From Microbacterium trichothecenolyticum (lineage in GTDB: Bacteria > Actinomycetota > Actinomycetes > Actinomycetales > Microbacteriaceae), in NCBI RefSeq assembly GCF_000956465.1, contig NZ_JYJA01000028.1:62001-126000 (forward strand): 64,000 nt of DNA. Direction: 5' to 3'. The translations under genes and the position numbers were made by a program. The notes beneath the pieces were generated by a model that saw nothing but the letters and a program-made list of their open reading frames with translations, searched no databases and was not told the origin of the DNA. This document shows positions 58,958 through 64,000 of the stretch, piece after piece (positions within the stretch are counted from its first letter, which is position 1; every line of letters starts with the position of its first letter).

Positions 58958-61747
58958 ATGCAGATCGGCCGGGTGCCCCTCGTCGGCCGCCAGGCGGACC
59001 TCGACGCGCTGCGCGAAGAGGTCGACGCCGTCGGCGCGGAGGGCCGCGCCGTCGTCGTGTCGGGTGATGCCGGGATGGGCAAGACCCGCCTGCTCCGCGA
59101 CTTCACCGAGAGTCTCGACGGCGCCGTCGTCGTGCGGGGAGCCTGCGTCGACTCCGGTTCGGGGCCGGCGCCGCTGACGGCGATCACCGACCTTCTGCGC
59201 GACCTCGTCGACGCGCTCGGCGTGGAGGCGGTACGCGAGGCCGCCGGCCCGGGCGCGGACGCGCTCGGCGTGCTCGTGCCGGCTCTCGCCGACAGCGCCG
59301 GCGACGCCGAGCGGCTCGCGGACGTCGTCGTCGAGCTGTTCTCCCAGCTGGCCCGCACGCACCGGCTGGTCGTCATCATCGAGGACCTCCACTGGGCTGA
59401 CAGCACGACGTGCGACATCGCGGCGCGGCTCGTCCGCCGCGCGGCCGCGCTGCCTCTCTTCGTGCTGCTGTCGTACCGCACCGACGACGTCGGGCGGGCG
59501 CATCCGCTGCGTCCGGTCCTCGCCGAGCTCGATCGCGCGCGCCTGCTGACGCACCGTCCCCTCGCACGCCTCAGCCCCGCTGAGGTCGGCGCGCTCGCCA
59601 CCGCCGTGCACGGCGATGCGCTCGCACCCGGTGTGCTGAACGACATCGCCGCTCGCAGCGAGGGGATCCCGTTCTACGTCGAAGAACTCGCGAGCTTCTC
59701 CGGCGCCCGGCTTCCGGTATCGCTGCGGGACGTGCTCCTGCTGAGGTACGAGCGATTGGATGCCGAGGCCCGCCGCTTCGCACGCGTGCTGGCGACCGGC
59801 GGTGTCGAGGTGGCGCACCCTGTGCTGCGCGATGTGTTCGCTGACGATGAGGCGGCCCTCGAAGAAGCCGTGCGCAGCGCGGTCGACGCGCAGGTCGTCG
59901 TCATCCGCGAGGATGCCTACGCGTTCCGCCACGCGCTCATGCAGGAGGCGGTCTACGCAGAGCTCCTCCCGACCGAGCGGACGCGGCTGCACACCGCGTA
60001 CGCCGTCGCGCTCGAGAACTCGGCTCCGACGGCGCGCGTGCTCGCCGACATCGCCCACCACTGGCGCGCCGCGCGCGTGCCCGACCGCGCCCTGGCTGCC
60101 GGGGTGGCGGCGCAGCGCGCCGCGAGCGTCGCCTCGGCGTGGTCGACGGCGGCGGAGGCGGGGGAGCGGGTGCTCGAGCTCTGGGACGCGGTTCCCGAGC
60201 CGGAGGAGGTGTGCGGGATGCCGCGCGCCGAGGTGCTGCGGCGGACCTCCGCGGCGCTGGTGTCGGCGAACCGGAACGATCGAGCCCTCGCGTTCGCGCA
60301 GGAGGCCGTGGCGCTGTGGCCCGCGGACGACGTCGTGGGCCGCGCCGAGATGCTCGGAGACCTCGCCACCATCGAGTTCCAGGCCGGGGTGTCGGACGGG
60401 ATCGAGAGCATCGAGCAGGCGCTCGCGATCCTCGGCGACGATCCGCGCCACGGCGTGCAGCGCGCCGGACTGCTGCTCAGCTCGGCGCGCGTGCACATGC
60501 TCAACGGGCGCCAGGTCCTCGGCGACGAGGTGGCCGCGCAGGCGCGCGCGACGGCACAGATGGCGGAGTCGGCCGGCGACCCTGCCGCGGCCGAGATCGT
60601 GGCGCAGGCTCTGCTCATCTCCGCGACCTGCCGCGCCAGCATCGGCGACGTGCGCGGCGTCGCGCTCTTCGACGAGGCGCGCGGGTACTCGACCGGGTTC
60701 GTGCGCGCGATGATGCGCTACTACATCAACTACTCGAACACGCTGATGCAGGTCGGGCGGTACGACGACGCGGTCGCGGTGGCGCAGGAAGGGCTGGAGT
60801 ACGGGCGATCCCACGTCGCCGACGTGGGGCCCCTGGTCATGATCGAGGCCAACGTAATCGAGGCCCACATCTACGCCGGACGCCTCCGCGAGGCCGAAGA
60901 GCTCGGGGGACTGCTGCCGCTGGTCGAACCGGGGCTCTACTCCGCGTTCCTCCGTGAGCGGCTGGTCTGTCTCGCGATCTGGCGCGGTCGCATCGACGGC
61001 GCCGAGACGGCGCTGGAGGCGGCACGCCTCGAGCTTGACCGGTTCGGCGCCTACGAGTATCAGACGCGGTTCGGCATGGCTTACGACCTCGGCGAGCTCG
61101 CCCTCGCCCGCGGCGATGCGCACGAGGCGCTGGCGCACGCTCGCCTGGCGTGGGAGACGCCCGCCGGCGGCGTGCTCGCCCTGCCGCTGACCGCGATCGC
61201 GGCCCGGGCTGCCGTGATGCTGCGCGAACGCGGAGACGACACCGACATCGAGCCCTACCGTGAGGTGCTGGCGACCTTCGAGGACTGGCCGGTCACCCCG
61301 TTGTGGGCAGCGGTGTTCGCCGCCGAGCTCGGCGAGGGCCCGTGGGCGGCCGCGATCGACGCGGCGGGTCCCGCCTACATCCGCGCGTACGCACGATTGC
61401 GGCACGGCGAGACGCTGCTTGCGGCGGGTGAGCGCACCGCAGCGAAGGAGGCGCTCGCCGCCGCCACCGCGTACGCCGAGGAGCTCGGGGCGGACGGACT
61501 CGCCGCGCGCGCTCACGACGTGATGACCGATGCCGGCCTCGGCGAGGTCGCCCCGCGCTCGCTGCTGACCGCCCGCGAGGAGCAGGTGCTCGAGCTGGTC
61601 GCCGAAGGGCTCAGCAACGGACAGATCGCGCAGCGGCTCTACATCAGCGTCAAGACGGTGTCGGTGCACGTGTCGGCGATCCTGCGCAAGCTCGACGCGC
61701 CTTCGCGCACCGCCGCCGCCGCCATCTACCGTCGCAGCGCGGCGTAG
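58958..61747 (+). CDS. Large ATP-dependent LuxR-type regulator (AAA_16/LAL family)
   Basis: A 929-residue regulator: an N-terminal ATPase with Walker A VVVSGDAGMGKTRLL (about 36-50) and Walker B LVVIIEDLHWADS, a winged domain and long TPR-like helical region (370-840), and a C-terminal LuxR HTH (LTAREEQVLELVAEGLSNGQ, then IAQRLYISVKTVSVHVSAIL). These proteins hydrolyse ATP while inducer is bound and activate transcription, often of secondary metabolism. ATG 58958 is preferred; GATGAT seven bases upstream may be a leaderless -10. No clear target operon is adjacent. Confidence 0.92.
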   Translation: MQIGRVPLVGRQADLDALREEVDAVGAEGRAVVVSGDAGMGKTRLLRDFTESLDGAVVVRGACVDSGSGPAPLTAITDLLRDLVDALGVEAVREAAGPGADALGVLVPALADSAGDAERLADVVVELFSQLARTHRLVVIIEDLHWADSTTCDIAARLVRRAAALPLFVLLSYRTDDVGRAHPLRPVLAELDRARLLTHRPLARLSPAEVGALATAVHGDALAPGVLNDIAARSEGIPFYVEELASFSGARLPVSLRDVLLLRYERLDAEARRFARVLATGGVEVAHPVLRDVFADDEAALEEAVRSAVDAQVVVIREDAYAFRHALMQEAVYAELLPTERTRLHTAYAVALENSAPTARVLADIAHHWRAARVPDRALAAGVAAQRAASVASAWSTAAEAGERVLELWDAVPEPEEVCGMPRAEVLRRTSAALVSANRNDRALAFAQEAVALWPADDVVGRAEMLGDLATIEFQAGVSDGIESIEQALAILGDDPRHGVQRAGLLLSSARVHMLNGRQVLGDEVAAQARATAQMAESAGDPAAAEIVAQALLISATCRASIGDVRGVALFDEARGYSTGFVRAMMRYYINYSNTLMQVGRYDDAVAVAQEGLEYGRSHVADVGPLVMIEANVIEAHIYAGRLREAEELGGLLPLVEPGLYSAFLRERLVCLAIWRGRIDGAETALEAARLELDRFGAYEYQTRFGMAYDLGELALARGDAHEALAHARLAWETPAGGVLALPLTAIAARAAVMLRERGDDTDIEPYREVLATFEDWPVTPLWAAVFAAELGEGPWAAAIDAAGPAYIRAYARLRHGETLLAAGERTAAKEALAAATAYAEELGADGLAARAHDVMTDAGLGEVAPRSLLTAREEQVLELVAEGLSNGQIAQRLYISVKTVSVHVSAILRKLDAPSRTAAAAIYRRSAA

Positions 61748-61803
61748 ACCCGGCCGGACCCGCGGCGCCGCGCCAGGCCGCGGCATCCGTCATCCCGGCC
61801 GCG

Positions 61804-62388
61804 TCAGATGTGGTACTCAGGCGTCGTGAGCAGGGCGCGGGTGTCGTCGCCGACACGGCGGGCGCGCGGCTTCGCGGGCACGCCGACCAGCACGCTGTCG
61901 GCGGGGGCGTCCTTGGTCACGACCGCGTTCGCGCCGACGACGGATCCCGCGCCGATCGTGATCGGGCCGAGGATCTTGGCGCCGGCGCCGACGGCGACGC
62001 CGTCCTCGATCGTGGGGTGGCGCTTGCCGCCCTCGCGCTGGCGGCCGCCGAGCGTGACGCCGTGGTAGAGCATGACGTCGTCGCCGACCTCGGCGGTCTC
62101 GCCGACCACGACGCCCATGCCGTGGTCGATGAAGAAGCGGCGGCCGATGGTGGCGCCCGGGTGGATCTCGATGCCGGTGAGCCACCGGGTGATCTGGGAT
62201 CCGGCGCGCGCGACGAAGCGGAGGTCCCGGGTCCACAGGGCGTGCCACACGCGGTGCGCCCAGATCGCGTGCAGGCCGGGGTACAGCACGGCGATCTCGA
62301 GGCCGCCGCGCGCCGCGGGGTCGCGGAGCTTCGCCGCGGCGATGTCCTCCCGGGCCCGGGCGAAGAATCCGATGCGCTCGTCGGTCAC
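61804..62388 (-). CDS. cysE: Serine O-acetyltransferase
   Basis: A 194-residue hexapeptide-repeat enzyme that acetylates serine with acetyl-CoA, the first step of cysteine synthesis. [40 protein letters not shown] and the left-handed beta helix to [11 protein letters not shown] are all typical of the short, epsC/SrpH-type CysE. ATG at 62388 overlaps the cysK stop as ATGA. Short-type enzymes differ from E. coli CysE in lacking the long N-terminal helical domain. Feedback by cysteine is expected. Confidence 0.96.
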   Translation of the reverse strand: MTDERIGFFARAREDIAAAKLRDPAARGGLEIAVLYPGLHAIWAHRVWHALWTRDLRFVARAGSQITRWLTGIEIHPGATIGRRFFIDHGMGVVVGETAEVGDDVMLYHGVTLGGRQREGGKRHPTIEDGVAVGAGAKILGPITIGAGSVVGANAVVTKDAPADSVLVGVPAKPRARRVGDDTRALLTTPEYHI

Positions 62389-63338
62389 TTGGTCTCGGCC
62401 TCCGGCTCGCGCAGGTGCTCGTAAAGCGCGGTCGACAGGTATCGCTCGCCGGAGTCGGGCACGATCACGACGATGCGCTGCCCGGCGGCCTCAGGGCGTG
62501 CAGCGATCTGCAGCGCCGCCCACACGGCTGCACCGGCCGACATCCCGGCGAGGATGCCCTCGCGGGTGGCGAGTTCGCGCGCGACCGTGATGGCGTCGTC
62601 GAACTCGACGTCGAAGATCTCGTCGACGACCGATCGGTCGAGCACCTCTGGGACGAAGTTCGGCCCGATGCCCTGGATGCGGTGGCCGCCGGCGCGGCCC
62701 TCCGTCAGGACGGGGGAGTCCTTCGGCTCGACGAGGACGATCTTGACGTGAGGGTTCCGCTCCTTGAGCACCTGGCCGACGCCGGTGATCGTGCCGCCGG
62801 TGCCCGACCCCGCGACGAACCAGTCCACGCGGCCCTCGGTGTCGCGCCAGATCTCCTCGGCGGTGGTCTTGCGGTGGATCGCGGCGTTCGCCTCGTGCTC
62901 GAACTGGCGCGCGAGGATCGCGCCGGGAGTCTCGGCGACGATGCGCTGGGCGGTCTCGACCGCCTCCGTCATGCCCTTGTACGGGTCGGTGAGCACGAGC
63001 TCGGCCCCGAAGGCCTTCAGCAGCGTGCGACGCTCCTTCGACATCGACGCGGGCATCGTCAGGATGACGCGATACCCGCGCGCGGCGCCGATCAGCGCGA
63101 GCGAGATGCCCGTGTTCCCGCTCGTGGACTCGACGATGGTGCCGCCCGGCACCAGCTCTCCGGCCGCCTCTGCGGCCTCGACGAGCGCGTAGCCGAGGCG
63201 GTCCTTGACCGAGGAGCCCGGGTTGTAGAACTCGAGCTTCGCGAGCACCTCGGCGCCGAGGCCCTCGGTGAGCGCGTTCAGCCGCACGAGCGGCGTCTCG
63301 CCGAAGGCGGTGGTGATGTCGGAATGGATCCCGGGCAC
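62385..63338 (-). CDS. cysK: Cysteine synthase A (O-acetylserine sulfhydrylase), first copy
   Basis: A 317-residue PLP enzyme. The PLP lysine is Lys45 in [37 protein letters not shown] is the substrate loop and [17 protein letters not shown] the phosphate loop. The C-terminal end [18 protein letters not shown] is normal. Start is GTG at 63338 with GAGGGAG at seven bases. It is coupled to cysE, so the two steps from serine to cysteine are produced together, and the two enzymes commonly bind each other. Confidence 0.96.
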   Translation of the reverse strand: MPGIHSDITTAFGETPLVRLNALTEGLGAEVLAKLEFYNPGSSVKDRLGYALVEAAEAAGELVPGGTIVESTSGNTGISLALIGAARGYRVILTMPASMSKERRTLLKAFGAELVLTDPYKGMTEAVETAQRIVAETPGAILARQFEHEANAAIHRKTTAEEIWRDTEGRVDWFVAGSGTGGTITGVGQVLKERNPHVKIVLVEPKDSPVLTEGRAGGHRIQGIGPNFVPEVLDRSVVDEIFDVEFDDAITVARELATREGILAGMSAGAAVWAALQIAARPEAAGQRIVVIVPDSGERYLSTALYEHLREPEAETK

Positions 63339-63370
63339 GTGGTGCTCCCTCGATTAAGGCGCTGCGAACG

Positions 63371-63418
63371 ACGACGGCGCGCCGACGCCCCAGGAAGGTT
63401 GAGCCGGCGCGCCGTCGT
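63371..63418 (-). terminator. Hairpin between the two cysK genes
   Basis: Arms ACGACGGCGCGCCG (63371-63384) and the complement (63405-63418) match over 14 bases with a 20-base loop. It follows the stop of the rightmost cysK by six bases, and precedes the cysK-cysE start by 32 bases, so the two transcription units look separated. Confidence 0.65.
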
Positions 63419-63424
63419 GACGAC

Positions 63425-64000
63425 TCAATCTTCGCGCAGATCCTCGTAGAGAGCGGTCGACAGGTACCGCTCGCCGAACGACGGGACGATGACGACGATG
63501 TTCTTGCCGGCGGCCTCGGGGCGTGCAGCCACCTGGAGCGCCGCCCAGATCGCCGCGCCAGACGAGATGCCGACCAGGATGCCGTCCTGCGCGCCGACGG
63601 CGCGTGCCGTCGAGATCGCGTCGGGGAACTCGACGTCGATGACCTCGTCGATGACGCCCTGGTCGAGGATCGCCGGCACGAAGTTGGGGCCGATGCCCTG
63701 GATCTTGTGCGGGCCGGGCGTGCCCTTCGTGAGCAGCGGCGAGTCGGCCGGCTCGACGGCGACGACCTTGGCGCCGGGCACGCGCTCCTTCAGCACCTGG
63801 CCGACTCCGGTGATCGTGCCGCCGGTGCCGATGCCGGCGACGAAGTAGTCGATCTGGCCATCGGTGTCGCGGATGATCTCCTCCGCGGTGGTCTTGCGGT
63901 GGATCTCGACGTTCGCCTGGTTCTCGAACTGGCGGGCGAGGATCGCGCCGGGGATGGCGGCGACGAGCTCCTCGGCCTTCGCGATCGCGCCCTTCATGCC
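63425..64000 (-). CDS. cysK: Cysteine synthase A, second copy (5' end beyond window)
   Basis: The last 191 residues of a second O-acetylserine sulfhydrylase. [60 protein letters not shown] and [20 protein letters not shown] are clear. It is similar to, but well diverged from, the first copy (for example [15 protein letters not shown] against [15 protein letters not shown]), so the pair is not a recent duplication. The PLP lysine region is outside the window. It is separated from the first copy by a hairpin. Confidence 0.95.
   Translation of the reverse strand, partial: GMKGAIAKAEELVAAIPGAILARQFENQANVEIHRKTTAEEIIRDTDGQIDYFVAGIGTGGTITGVGQVLKERVPGAKVVAVEPADSPLLTKGTPGPHKIQGIGPNFVPAILDQGVIDEVIDVEFPDAISTARAVGAQDGILVGISSGAAIWAALQVAARPEAAGKNIVVIVPSFGERYLSTALYEDLRED

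Overview
The window is very GC-rich chromosomal DNA from an actinobacterium, most likely Microbacteriaceae and probably Microbacterium or a close relative. This rests on the aspartate-family order lysA-hom-thrC-thrB-rho-prfA with a very long Rho N-terminus, a DUF7882-type small protein, dense gene packing with ATGA/GTGA stop-start overlaps, many TANNNT-N6-start leaderless promoters, and a very frequent GGATGC/GCATCC word. No species assignment is attempted.

Layout: 0-3.4 kb: uracil-DNA glycosylase, a GNAT acetyltransferase, a protealysin-like protease with its emfourin-type inhibitor, and a truncated AbiEi/DUF559-like antitoxin gene. 3.6-8.5 kb: a complete, translationally coupled dipeptide/oligopeptide-type ABC importer (minus strand). 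8.7-20.1 kb: hydrolase, AhpD-like protein, tyrosine phosphatase, a siderophore-interacting domain protein with a candidate IdeR/DtxR box, an arginase-family enzyme, PspA, a TPM-domain protein, DUF3097, TrmB, an MFS carrier and a CPBP-type membrane protein. 20.1-20.6 kb: a guanidine-III riboswitch candidate directly ahead of a Gdx/SugE-type SMR exporter. 20.7-31.6 kb: secreted M28 peptidase, a candidate terminator-ended small RNA, MscS channel, SulP permease plus alkyl sulfatase, a minimal solute-binding lipoprotein coupled to a CDF transporter, small conserved proteins and a carboxylesterase.

31.7-45.3 kb is an integrated island. A 95-bp direct repeat (one mismatch) marks both ends. The right copy is the 3' two thirds of an intact tRNA-Arg(CCG) plus its terminator; the left copy is the displaced original 3' end. 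A tyrosine integrase next to the tRNA is broken by two frame changes, a nonsense codon and loss of its catalytic end, and several cargo genes are decayed (thioredoxin-reductase-like, TMEM175, Ser/Thr kinase, possible relaxase). Intact cargo includes a four-gene SHOCT/DUF7144/DUF6325/small-basic-protein cluster, a MalT-like LuxR regulator, a PQ-loop protein, an LLM oxidoreductase with its XRE-type regulator, and a cyclophilin-like secreted protein.

45.3-64 kb is core again: SGNH hydrolase, transglutaminase-like protein, argS, an LmeA-like protein, lysA-hom-thrC-thrB (lysine, threonine and methionine branch), rho, prfA, a small membrane protein, a large LuxR-type ATPase regulator, and a cysteine block (cysE-cysK plus a second cysK running off the end). 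The most rewarding items for follow-up are the riboswitch-SMR unit, the tRNA-Arg island and its internal decay, the lipoprotein-CDF pair, the small RNA candidate at 22.4 kb and the SHOCT/DUF6325 cluster.
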